Shown here one piece after another: positions 39,697-49,354 of a DNA stretch of 64,000 nt. The position numbers and the translations under genes were made by a program. The notes below the pieces were generated by a model. The model did no database searches. It was not told the DNA's origin and saw nothing but the letters and a program-made list of their open reading frames with translations. Every line of letters begins with the position of its first letter. Position 1 is the stretch's first letter. The DNA lies in NCBI GenBank assembly GCA_023622515.1, contig JAMNZB010000007.1, forward strand, positions 50,932-114,931. Direction: 5' to 3'. Source of the stretch: Bacillota bacterium. GTDB lineage: Bacteria > Bacillota > Clostridia > Saccharofermentanales > DTU023.

Positions 39697-41781
39697 ATGA
39701 AAGTATATTCCACAGATAAGATTCGCAACATAACCTTGTTAGGCCATTCGGGTGCAGGAAAGACATCACTGGTAGAAGCTATGCTCTATAACAGCAAGGC
39801 GATTGACCGTATGGGTAGGGTCGGTGATGGAAATACCGTATCGGACTTTACGGAAGAAGAAATTAGTCGCGGCAGCTCCATTAATACAAGCTATGCTGCC
39901 TGTGAATGGAAAAACTGTAAATTTAATTTAATTGACACACCCGGTGACTTTGATTTTTCCGGTGAGCAGCGTTTAGCCATGCGTGTTGGTGATATCAGTC
40001 TTATTGTCTGCACGGCAAGAGACGGTTCTGTTGCCGTTGGTGCAGAGAAAGCAATCCGCATGTCGGAAAAACAAGGCATGCCCCTAGCCCTCTACATTAA
40101 TCGCGTCGATGAACCCAACGCCAGTTTTGAAAGAACGGTCAAAGTCTATCAAGAGGCCTATGGTACAAAGGTTGTTCCTCTTTCAATCCCTATCATGGAA
40201 GGAGAAACCATGATCGGATACATTGACGTACTTGCCCAAAAAGCCTATAAAATCGGAGAACGTGATGCTAAATCAGAGATTACATTGCCTCAAGATTTAG
40301 AAGAACCCAGTGCCCGTTACTATAATGAATTGATGGAACGCATTGCGGAAACTGACGAAGAACTGATGATGAAATTCTTTGATGAAGAGGAATTTACTGC
40401 AGGCGAAATTGAAAAGGGCCTGGAGGAAGCCATTGTTACAGGTTCACTCATCCCGGTATTCGGCGGTTCCGTCGTTTCTAACCTGGGTGTTACTTTCTTT
40501 ATGGATACCATTGAACGCTTCTTCCCAAAACCGACCAATACTCCGCCGCTAAAGGCCTATAAAGCAGATGGGACAGAATTTGATTTAGCCTGTGATGAAA
40601 CAGGCCCCTTAGGCATTTTTGTCTTTAAAACAATTGTGGACCCCTTTGTCGGTCGCATTAGCCTCATCAAAGTTCAATCCGGTGTTTTTACCGATGACCA
40701 TAATGTTTATAACCTGGAAAATGGGGGAGAAGAGCGTATTCACAGCTTGAATGTCATGCGCGGTAAAAAGCAATTTGAAGTTGATAAGCTGGTGGCCGGT
40801 GATATTGGGGCAATCACGAAATTAAGCCATACCTTGACAAACCAAACCTTAAGTTCAAAAGAAGAACCGCTACGTATAAAGAAAGTTGAAATGCCGGCTC
40901 CTTGTCTGACCATGGCCATTACTTCAGAAAAATCGGGAGAAGAAGATAAGGTCATGCAGGGCATGAACCGTCTTTCCGATGAAGATATTTCTTTTGAAAT
41001 CTATAATAATGCGGAGACAGGGCAAATGCTTATTGCCGGCCAAGGTGAAATTCAACTACTTACACTTTGCACTAAATTAAAGAATAAATTCGGTACAGGA
41101 GCAGTCTTATCAGAAATGCGAGTGCCTTACCGTGAAACTATCCGTAAAAAAGTCCGTGTCCAAGGAAGGCATAAGAAACAATCCGGTGGTTCCGGTCAAT
41201 ACGGTGATGTCTGGATTCGTTTTGAACCCGGTATGGAAGATGATTTGGTTTTTGAAACAGAAGTTGTTGGTGGTGCTGTCCCCAGGAACTACTTCCCGGC
41301 CGTAGAAAAGGGCTTGCGAGAAGCCATCAAAGAAGGACCTTTAGCAGGCTATCCCGTAGTTCGATTAAAGGCTATATTAGATGATGGCTCATACCATGAT
41401 GTTGACTCTAATGAGATTTCCTTCGTTCAAGCAGCAAGGCTGGCTTACCGTGCCGGTATGCCGCAAGCTGATCCGGTTATTTTAGAGCCGATTTCTGCTT
41501 TACAAGTACACATTCCGGATGACTATCTAGGTGATATCATGGGTGATATCAGCAAACGCCGCGGACGTATTTTAGGCATGGGGGCCGACCCTGAAGAATC
41601 CGGTTACCAAATAGTACAGGCAGAAGCACCGGCTTCCGAATTAACCAAATACGCTACGGACTTGCGTTCCATGACACAAGGTCGGGGCTACTTTACCCTT
41701 GAATTTGCTCGTTATGAAACAGCCCCGGGCGATGTATCGCAAAAAGTAATTGCAGCTTCGCAAGCTAATGCAGATGCATAA
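39697..41781 (+). CDS. EF-G-like translational GTPase (second EF-G paralogue)
   Basis: GHSGAGKTSLVEAMLY, DTPGDFDFSGE, NRVD in place of NKMD. Distinct from fusA at 31523. Confidence 0.9.
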   Translation: MKVYSTDKIRNITLLGHSGAGKTSLVEAMLYNSKAIDRMGRVGDGNTVSDFTEEEISRGSSINTSYAACEWKNCKFNLIDTPGDFDFSGEQRLAMRVGDISLIVCTARDGSVAVGAEKAIRMSEKQGMPLALYINRVDEPNASFERTVKVYQEAYGTKVVPLSIPIMEGETMIGYIDVLAQKAYKIGERDAKSEITLPQDLEEPSARYYNELMERIAETDEELMMKFFDEEEFTAGEIEKGLEEAIVTGSLIPVFGGSVVSNLGVTFFMDTIERFFPKPTNTPPLKAYKADGTEFDLACDETGPLGIFVFKTIVDPFVGRISLIKVQSGVFTDDHNVYNLENGGEERIHSLNVMRGKKQFEVDKLVAGDIGAITKLSHTLTNQTLSSKEEPLRIKKVEMPAPCLTMAITSEKSGEEDKVMQGMNRLSDEDISFEIYNNAETGQMLIAGQGEIQLLTLCTKLKNKFGTGAVLSEMRVPYRETIRKKVRVQGRHKKQSGGSGQYGDVWIRFEPGMEDDLVFETEVVGGAVPRNYFPAVEKGLREAIKEGPLAGYPVVRLKAILDDGSYHDVDSNEISFVQAARLAYRAGMPQADPVILEPISALQVHIPDDYLGDIMGDISKRRGRILGMGADPEESGYQIVQAEAPASELTKYATDLRSMTQGRGYFTLEFARYETAPGDVSQKVIAASQANADA

Positions 41782-41805
41782 GCCGGATTTACCATTGTAT
41801 GATAG

Positions 41806-41840
41806 AATGGCTACAGAGCTACTGTAGCCATTTTATTTTT
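41806..41840 (+). terminator. Terminator after the EF-G-like gene
   Basis: AATGGCTACAG-agcta-CTGTAGCCATT then TTATTTTTT. Confidence 0.85.
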
Positions 41841-41858
41841 TAGGAGGGAAGTTTTTTC

Positions 41859-43238
41859 ATGTTAGATTCTGAGCCTGGGGGGCAGAGCCTTATAGTATTG
41901 GCAGCGTATCCGGGAATATTAATCTGTTTTGTCTTAGTTTTATTTTTTGCCTTGTTATATGTCTTTGCTAGAGCCTATGAGGCAGCTGTACTCGTATTAG
42001 ATCAAGAAAAGTTAGAAGATTTGAAAGATGCACAAGAGCCTAAAATGGAGGCGCTCTTTCTCTTGCGAAGTGATAGACGAGGCTTTTTATATCGTATAGG
42101 CTGTATTCGCTTATTTGCTCTAATTTTTTTGAGCACATGTTTTTCCTCAGGGGTTCAGCAAATCCTATCCTTGCTCTTTTCCGGCCCTTTCAGTACAGCC
42201 GCAATCGTTATTGCTATCCTATCCCTACTTTTTTTACTTTTTATCATTATATCTGTCATGGAAGAGGTACCGGAACTTCTTGCTCAAGAGAGGGGGGTTG
42301 ATTTTGCTTTGAAGTATTATTTCCTATTTAAAATCTTGGATAAAATTCTTCAACCAATTGCTCAAACAGCAAAGAAAGTAAGTAACGGTATTTTGGCAAA
42401 AAGGAATATTGACCCTAAAGAGCAGAGTATTGTTTTATCCGAGCAGGAATTAAAAGATATTATCGAGCAAAGTTCAGAAGAAGAAGATAGTGAGTACGGG
42501 CAAATACTTCTGGAGAATGTTTTTGATTTTGACGAAAAAACAGTTTCCGACAGTATGACCCACCGTATGGATGTTGTCGCTATTGAGAAAAATGCCGCTT
42601 TCGAGGAGGTCGTTGAACTATTTGAAAAAGAGGGTTATAGTCGGATTCCGGTTTATGAGGATGATATAGACCATATCATCGGTATCGTCCATTCACGTGA
42701 TGTCCTTCTTGCGGGGATTAATCAGGAAGATGAACATTTTACCCTGCAAGATGTTTTACGGGAAACCTCCTATACTCCGGAAACACAGCCGCTGAGTTCG
42801 CTTTTCGTACAAATGCAAGAAGATAATTTACATATGGCTATCGTTATTGATGAATATGGCGGTACGGCGGGTATTATTACGATGGAAGATGTATTAGAAG
42901 AATTAGTTGGCCAAATTGATGATGAATATGATGAAGAAGAAATCGACTTTTTGCCTTTAGGAGATGGTATGTGGCAGGTCAGTTCCTGGCTTGCCCTGGA
43001 AGACCTTGAAGAATATCTTGATGTAGAATTTCCCGGTGACGAATTTGATACGGTAGCCGGCCTTGTCCTAAGCTTACTCGACCGCATTCCGGAAGAGAGT
43101 GAGACACCGGAAGTCCGCTATAAGGATTATATTTTTAAAGTAGAGGAAATGGATGACCGGAGAATAGAGAAACTGACACTCCGCTATGAGCCGTTAGAAG
43201 TAGCCGGTGAAGATTCTCCCATGCCTTTAGATTTGTAA
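41859..43238 (+). CDS. Hemolysin/CorC-like membrane protein (CNNM-like TM, CBS pair, CorC_HlyC domain)
   Basis: MTHRMDVVAIEKNAAFEEVVELFEKEGYSRIPVYEDDIDHIIGIVHSRDVL, AIVIDEYGGTAGIITMEDVLEELVG. Confidence 0.9.
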   Translation: MLDSEPGGQSLIVLAAYPGILICFVLVLFFALLYVFARAYEAAVLVLDQEKLEDLKDAQEPKMEALFLLRSDRRGFLYRIGCIRLFALIFLSTCFSSGVQQILSLLFSGPFSTAAIVIAILSLLFLLFIIISVMEEVPELLAQERGVDFALKYYFLFKILDKILQPIAQTAKKVSNGILAKRNIDPKEQSIVLSEQELKDIIEQSSEEEDSEYGQILLENVFDFDEKTVSDSMTHRMDVVAIEKNAAFEEVVELFEKEGYSRIPVYEDDIDHIIGIVHSRDVLLAGINQEDEHFTLQDVLRETSYTPETQPLSSLFVQMQEDNLHMAIVIDEYGGTAGIITMEDVLEELVGQIDDEYDEEEIDFLPLGDGMWQVSSWLALEDLEEYLDVEFPGDEFDTVAGLVLSLLDRIPEESETPEVRYKDYIFKVEEMDDRRIEKLTLRYEPLEVAGEDSPMPLDL

Positions 43239-43424
43239 TTGCCGACGCATAACTTATGAGTCAAGAGCTTTACCTAGGCGGTAGTATGCAAAAGCTTGAA
43301 AATAGATGCCGGATGCCTTCTATAAAAAGCAAGTCGAAGGCATGCCTTTTACGTGGTATAATAAAGAGGTCAGTTTTTTAAAATTTTGATGCTGGCAACT
43401 TCCAGCGGATGAAAAGGTGAATTT

Positions 43425-45221
43425 ATGAGCAAAAACAGCAACGAGAATTGGAAAGTTAAAGAACAAAGAGAAGAGCGTAAGGAACGCTTGAGAAAACTCA
43501 AAACCGAGGATGGTCAAAAGAAAAAAATGGGTAAATCATTTTCTTGGAAGTCCTTCCTTACTTTGGTTATCGCCCTGGCAATAATTGTCGGGCTTGCCGC
43601 CGTGGCTATGATTAATAAGGGTTTCAGAGAGCGTTTTACAACAGTCGCCATTGTTAATGACAAGTATGAGGTAAAAGCTCTTGAAGCAAACTATATTCTG
43701 GGGAATACATTCTATAATATGACTCAATTGCCGGCTTTTAACCCCGGTGCAAGTTCGATTTTAACTTCGCCTGTCACAACGGATGACGGCTTTATGCCAA
43801 TTAGGGATAATTTACTTACTATATTCGAAAATCAAATCAAGACGAACTATGGTTTGTATGCCAGAGCGCTCGAGTCCGACACAAAATTAGCAGAAGAAGA
43901 TGAGCAATTTTTAGAGGCCTTCCGTATGCAAATGGAATACTCCGCTATGCAGCAAGGTATGACAGCCAATGATTTAATGCAACAATTCTTCGGCCCCGGG
44001 GCTACTTTCCGCTCCTTGCGTCCGATTATGGAACGCCAGCTTTTGGCTGCAAGATACCAAGATGATTTAATAGAAAACTATGAGTTTTCTGAAGAGGAAA
44101 TCCAAGCCGAATATGAAGAAAGTCCCCATTTATATGATGCCGTTAGCTTTCATATCTTCTCCATCAATAACGCTACTCCGGATAGGAGGGAAGACCCTGC
44201 TGAAACGGATGCAGATGATACAGATGATGTTGCAGATGAAGAACCCGCAGACGATAATACTCCTGTAGAAGAAGATGCCGATAAGGCAGATGAAGATGGG
44301 GAAGAAGAAACTGTTCCGGCAGAGGAAACAGAGGAAGAGAAAAATGCTCGTCTGGAAGCGGAGGCACTGGCAAAAGCGGAAAGAATGGCTGCATCTGTTA
44401 CATCTGAGGAGGATTTTTTCAAAGAAGTCCTGGCCTATTGCACACCGGAGCAGGAAGAAATATTCCGTTCTGATGAAAAGGCTACCTTAGTCAAAAACGG
44501 TAAATATGAAGAGCTGCCTGCTGATTTGGCGGAATGGTTATTTGACGAAAGTCGTGAAGAAGGCGATACCACTGTAATTACGATGAATGGCAGTCATTCC
44601 GTTGTCTACTTTGTCGAACGCCGGCTTAATGAAACACAAGCTTTCAGCTCTCGTCATATCTTGGTAAAACTTGAAGAAAATGCTGAAAAAGACGCTGAAA
44701 CGCTGAAAAAAGAAGCTGAGGAAAAGGCTAACAAGATCTTGGACGAATATAAGGCCGGAGAAAAGAGTGAAGAAGCCTTTGCCCTCCTTGCTGAAAAATA
44801 TAGCGAAGATCCCGGCAGCAATGTGAATGGTGGCCTTTATGAAGATGTCGAACCGGGCCGTTTTGTGAAAGAGTATGAAACATGGTGCCTGGATCCTGTT
44901 CGTAAAGAAGGTGATGTAACGGTAGTATTTGTAGAGTCAACAAACTATCAGGGTTATCACATCATATATTTCAAAAGCTTGGGTGAGCCCGCATGGATTA
45001 AGGGCATTGAAAGCTTGTTAGCGGCAGAAAAAATACAGGCGCAACTTGAAGAAATACGTGATAGCGCCAGTTATGAAGCCGTGGAAGAGGCTATGAAACT
45101 GGTTATTCCTGCAGATCAAAAGGTCCTCGAATCTGTGAGAGAAAGCATTGCAGCAAGGCCTTCCGAAGCTGAAGAGTTGACAGGAGAGGACGAAGAAGCA
45201 GAAACACCAACAGGAGAGTAA
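43425..45221 (+). CDS. Membrane-anchored parvulin-type peptidyl-prolyl isomerase / SurA-PrsA-like foldase
   Basis: N-terminal TM; rotamase domain FSSRHILVKLEEN...LLAEKYSEDPGSNVNGGLYEDVEPGRFVKEYE; acidic low-complexity insert. Confidence 0.85.
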   Translation: MSKNSNENWKVKEQREERKERLRKLKTEDGQKKKMGKSFSWKSFLTLVIALAIIVGLAAVAMINKGFRERFTTVAIVNDKYEVKALEANYILGNTFYNMTQLPAFNPGASSILTSPVTTDDGFMPIRDNLLTIFENQIKTNYGLYARALESDTKLAEEDEQFLEAFRMQMEYSAMQQGMTANDLMQQFFGPGATFRSLRPIMERQLLAARYQDDLIENYEFSEEEIQAEYEESPHLYDAVSFHIFSINNATPDRREDPAETDADDTDDVADEEPADDNTPVEEDADKADEDGEEETVPAEETEEEKNARLEAEALAKAERMAASVTSEEDFFKEVLAYCTPEQEEIFRSDEKATLVKNGKYEELPADLAEWLFDESREEGDTTVITMNGSHSVVYFVERRLNETQAFSSRHILVKLEENAEKDAETLKKEAEEKANKILDEYKAGEKSEEAFALLAEKYSEDPGSNVNGGLYEDVEPGRFVKEYETWCLDPVRKEGDVTVVFVESTNYQGYHIIYFKSLGEPAWIKGIESLLAAEKIQAQLEEIRDSASYEAVEEAMKLVIPADQKVLESVRESIAARPSEAEELTGEDEEAETPTGE

Positions 45222-45257
45222 AGCCAAGCTTAAAGAGTGAAAAAACAGATTATTAAC

Positions 45258-45290
45258 AGCGCATCAGATAAAGCTGGTGCGCTATTTTAT
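45258..45290 (+). terminator. Terminator between the foldase gene and rpoB
   Basis: AGCGCATCA-gataaagc-TGGTGCGCT then ATTTTAT. Confidence 0.7.
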
Positions 45291-45411
45291 ATCCTTTTAT
45301 TGTAAAAGAAACTGCTGCAAAGAAAAGTGATAAAGCCTCTGTTTATGGGGCTTAAGCCTTTCAAGCCCGCTCCTTGTTAGCAGAAAATTATAAAAAATGC
45401 AAGCAAAATTA

Positions 45412-45440
45412 TTGACATACAAAAAACAATCAAGTATAAT
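45412..45440 (+). promoter_or_regulatory. Consensus sigma-A promoter of rpoBC
   Basis: Perfect TTGACA (45412-45417), 17 nt spacer, perfect TATAAT (45435-45440). Confidence 0.92.
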
Positions 45441-45602
45441 ACTGTACTGTGTCGCTATGTCTGCAAGTGCGTATTTCAAGTTTGTGAAATACACAAAAAT
45501 GCCGGATTTATATAGCGCAATCATAGCACATTCCACAGCGCCGTCAAGTCTTTGATGGTAAAAGCGCCGCTAAAGTGCGGTAAAGTTGAGAGGTGATCAT
45601 TG

Positions 45603-48600
45603 ATGGTGAAACCCGTTCAGTATGGACGTGCCACACGGATGTCATATTCCAAGATAGAAGAAGTTATTGATATTCCCGATTTAGTAGCAGTACAAAAAGA
45701 TAGTTACAAGTGGTTCTGGGATAAAGGTGTTCAAGAAGTTTTAGATGAAATTTCCCCGATTACAGATTATTCCGGAGATGTTGAACTATCTTTTATTGAG
45801 GCTGAATTTGACCCTACGAGTCCTAATAAACCCGCACATGAGTGTAAAGAGAGTGATGAAAACTTTGCTGCTCCTCTGCGTGTTAAAGTTCGCCTGCATA
45901 ACAAGGTTACTAATCATGTAAAGGAACAAACAATTTTTATTGGTGATTTCCCAATCATGACTGATACGGGAACCTTTATTATTAACGGTGCCGAAAGAGT
46001 TGTCATCAGTCAAATTGTCCGTTCGCCGGGTGCCTATTATGATTCCCATAAAGATAAGAACAATATCGCTCTTTATACCGGTCAATTAATTCCTAATCGC
46101 GGGGCCTGGCTTGAATATGAAACCGATGCCAATGGTATCGTTTGGATTCGTATAGACCGTACAAGGAAGTTTCATATTACCATCTTGCTTCGCGCCTTAG
46201 GCTTCTCTTCGGATGCTGATATTGCTGAACTTTTCGGTAGTGAAGAAGCCATCATGAAAACGGCTGAAAAGGATTCCTGTAATAACCAGGAAGACGGTTC
46301 CCGCGAACTATTCCGCAAGCTTCGTCCGGGCGAAGTTTATACGAGCGAGGGGGCTAAAAGCTATTTAGAAAACATGCTTTTTGATGCAAGGCGCTACGAT
46401 CTTGCCCATGTTGGTATTTACAAACTGAATAAAAAACTCTCTTTGATTAGTCGCTTGCCGGGCCATATCTGTGCGGAAACTCTTGTTGACGCCGAGGGCG
46501 AGGTTCTCTGCCGCGAAGGTGAAATTATTACACGTAAGCTGGCAAAAGATATTCAGTATGCCGGAATAAATGAAGTTTATATCTATCCGGTTAGCATGAT
46601 TGGCCATCAACGCATTCAAAATGAAAAAATGATAAAAGTTAGCGGTAATAATCGGGTTGATTTGATGGAATACCTGGGACGCTTTATTGATGAGGCCAGC
46701 CTCGAAAAACTTGATCAAGAAGCCCTGGATATTAGAGAATTGGTCTATAAACCCGTTCTTGATGAGATTATTGAACGCTACGAAAGCAAAGACAATGAGA
46801 AGGAATTACAAGTTCTTCTCCGTGAAGCAAAATACCAGCTGATGCCATACCATTTGACCCTGGATGACATCATTGCTTCCATCTCCTATTTTATTGGTTT
46901 GAAATACAATATAGGAAGCACTGATGACATTGACCATCTGGGAAATCGTAGGATTCGTTCTGTAGGTGAACTTTTACAAAATCAAGTGCGTATCGGTTTT
47001 TCTCGTATGGAGCGTAATATCCGTGAGCGTATGCAGGCGATGCAGGACTTAGATAGTGCTACACCGCAGCAGATTATTAACTCCAGACCGGCAAGTGCCG
47101 TCATTAAACAGTTTTTCGGCTCATCCCAGCTGTCTCAATTCTTGGACCAGCCTAATCCGCTTGCCGAGATTACCCATAAGCGTCGTCTAACTGCCTTAGG
47201 GCCGGGCGGGCTTTCGCGTGAAAGAACAAACTTCGAAGTCCGCGACGTCCACAGTTCACAATATGGCCGGATGTGTCCCATTGAAACGCCGGAGGGGCCG
47301 AATATCGGTCTCATTAACTCTCTGGCTATCTATGCACGAATTAATGAGTATGGCTTTATCGAAACTCCTTATAGGGTATATGACAAGGAAAAGGGTATTG
47401 TGACAAAGGAAGTCCGTTACATGACCGCCGATGAAGAAGACCTCTACAATATTGCTCAGGTTAATGAGCCGCTTGATGAACAAGGCCACTTTGTTAATAA
47501 GCGGGTTGTTTGCCGCTGGAAGGACGAATTCCATGAACTTGATCCTCAAGATGTTGACTATATGGACGTTTCGCCAAAACAGCTCGTTTCCGTTGCAACT
47601 TCGCTCATTCCCTTCTTAGGTAATGATGACGCTAACCGTGCTCTCATGGGTGCCAACATGCAACGTCAGGCGGTTCCGCTTATCAAGAGTGAATCACCGA
47701 TTGTTGGAACCGGCATGGAGTATAGGGCGGCCAAGGATTCAGGTGTTTGCGTTGTTTCTGAAACAGATGGTGTGGTTAGCCATGTGGCAGCCGATGAAAT
47801 TACGGTAACTCAAGCTGACGGAGAAGAAAAAAAATACCGCCTGAAGAAATATAAACGCTCCAACCAAGGTACTTGTGACAACCAAAGACCGCTTGTAGAA
47901 ATTGGAGAAGAAGTCCGACGTGGAGATATCCTTGCTGATGGACCGGCCACAGATAACGGAGAACTGGCTCTGGGGAAGAATGTGCTGATCGGATTTATGA
48001 CCTGGGAAGGATTTAATTTTGAAGATGCTGTCCTAATTTCAGAAAGACTGGTTCATGATGATGTGTACACCTCCATCCATATTAGTGAATATGAATGTGA
48101 AGCACGAGATACAAAACTTGGTCCGGAAGAGATTACCCGGGAGATTTCCAATGTTAGCGATGATGCCCTGGCGAATTTGGACGAAGAAGGTATTGTCCGT
48201 ATCGGTGCAGAAGTTCGCGCCGGCGACATCTTAGTTGGTAAGATTTCTCCCAAGGGAGAAACAGAGTTGACCCCGGAAGAACGTCTCTACCGTGCTATCT
48301 TCGGTAAGAATATCCGCGAAGTCCGTGACACGTCAACCAAGGTGCCCCACGGTGAATCCGGTATCGTTGTTGATGTCCACGTTTTTACACGCGAAAATAA
48401 TGACGAATTGAAACACGGTGTCAATAAAATGGTACGTGTTTATGTTGCACAAAAACGGAAAATTTCAGTAGGGGACAAGATGGCAGGTCGCCATGGAAAC
48501 AAGGGGGTTATTTCAAAGATTCTGCCTGTAGAAGATATGCCTTTCTTACCTGACGGGACACCGCTTGATATCGTACTTAACCCGCTGGGTGTTCCTTCAC

Positions 48601-49337
48601 GGATGAATATCGGACAACTCTTGGAGCTACATATGGGCCTTGCGGCAAATAAGTTAGGCTGGAAAGTGGCTACACCGGTCTTCGACGGAGCTACAGAGAA
48701 AGATGTCAGTGAAGCCTTTGAAAAAGCCGGTATAGCCAAAGATGGAAAAACAATCTTATACGATGGTCGAACCGGGGAGCCTTTTGAAAATCGGGTAACC
48801 GTTGGATATATGTATTATCTTAAACTGATTCACCTGGTTGATGATAAGATTCATGCCCGTTCCATCGGTCCTTACTCTCTGGTTACCCAGCAGCCGCTTG
48901 GTGGTAAAGCACAATTTGGCGGTCAGCGTTTCGGGGAGATGGAAGTTTGGGCCCTGGAAGCCTATGGAGCGGCCCATACCCTGCAAGAAATTCTCACGGT
49001 AAAATCGGACGACATTCCCGGGCGGACAAAGACCTACGAGTCAATCGTTAAGGGTGATAATATTCCCGAGCCCGGAATTCCCGAAGCCTTTAAGGTGCTG
49101 GTAAAAGAAATGCAGAGTTTAGCCCTTGACGTTAGTGTCTACACGGAAGACGAAAGAAAAATGGACCTTCCCGAAGATGATGACGATGATACAGATGCCG
49201 ACCAAATCCGCGAATACTTTGGCCGTGCTGCTGTGGTAAACCTTGCGGAGACGGGTTTTTCTGAGGGTGAATTGAACGAAGAAGGTGGCGTAGATGAAGA
49301 CATCTTTGAAGAAGATTGCGAAGATGTAGAAGAGTAG
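45603..49337 (+). CDS. rpoB: DNA-directed RNA polymerase subunit beta
   Basis: [62 protein letters not shown]. Start at ATG 45603 rather than TTG 45600. Confidence 0.98.
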   Translation: MVKPVQYGRATRMSYSKIEEVIDIPDLVAVQKDSYKWFWDKGVQEVLDEISPITDYSGDVELSFIEAEFDPTSPNKPAHECKESDENFAAPLRVKVRLHNKVTNHVKEQTIFIGDFPIMTDTGTFIINGAERVVISQIVRSPGAYYDSHKDKNNIALYTGQLIPNRGAWLEYETDANGIVWIRIDRTRKFHITILLRALGFSSDADIAELFGSEEAIMKTAEKDSCNNQEDGSRELFRKLRPGEVYTSEGAKSYLENMLFDARRYDLAHVGIYKLNKKLSLISRLPGHICAETLVDAEGEVLCREGEIITRKLAKDIQYAGINEVYIYPVSMIGHQRIQNEKMIKVSGNNRVDLMEYLGRFIDEASLEKLDQEALDIRELVYKPVLDEIIERYESKDNEKELQVLLREAKYQLMPYHLTLDDIIASISYFIGLKYNIGSTDDIDHLGNRRIRSVGELLQNQVRIGFSRMERNIRERMQAMQDLDSATPQQIINSRPASAVIKQFFGSSQLSQFLDQPNPLAEITHKRRLTALGPGGLSRERTNFEVRDVHSSQYGRMCPIETPEGPNIGLINSLAIYARINEYGFIETPYRVYDKEKGIVTKEVRYMTADEEDLYNIAQVNEPLDEQGHFVNKRVVCRWKDEFHELDPQDVDYMDVSPKQLVSVATSLIPFLGNDDANRALMGANMQRQAVPLIKSESPIVGTGMEYRAAKDSGVCVVSETDGVVSHVAADEITVTQADGEEKKYRLKKYKRSNQGTCDNQRPLVEIGEEVRRGDILADGPATDNGELALGKNVLIGFMTWEGFNFEDAVLISERLVHDDVYTSIHISEYECEARDTKLGPEEITREISNVSDDALANLDEEGIVRIGAEVRAGDILVGKISPKGETELTPEERLYRAIFGKNIREVRDTSTKVPHGESGIVVDVHVFTRENNDELKHGVNKMVRVYVAQKRKISVGDKMAGRHGNKGVISKILPVEDMPFLPDGTPLDIVLNPLGVPSRMNIGQLLELHMGLAANKLGWKVATPVFDGATEKDVSEAFEKAGIAKDGKTILYDGRTGEPFENRVTVGYMYYLKLIHLVDDKIHARSIGPYSLVTQQPLGGKAQFGGQRFGEMEVWALEAYGAAHTLQEILTVKSDDIPGRTKTYESIVKGDNIPEPGIPEAFKVLVKEMQSLALDVSVYTEDERKMDLPEDDDDDTDADQIREYFGRAAVVNLAETGFSEGELNEEGGVDEDIFEEDCEDVEE

Positions 49338-49354
49338 GGAGTGAGAATTAAAGT

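Noticed and set aside
44150-44422. Overlapping minus-strand Ser-rich and Leu/Pro-rich ORFs opposite the foldase
   Set aside because: Antisense reads of the acidic low-complexity insert, in several frames.
45258-45600. rplJL remnants or an L10 leader upstream of rpoB
   Set aside because: No L10 or L12 coding sequence found; leader pairing does not match an L10 leader I can recognise.
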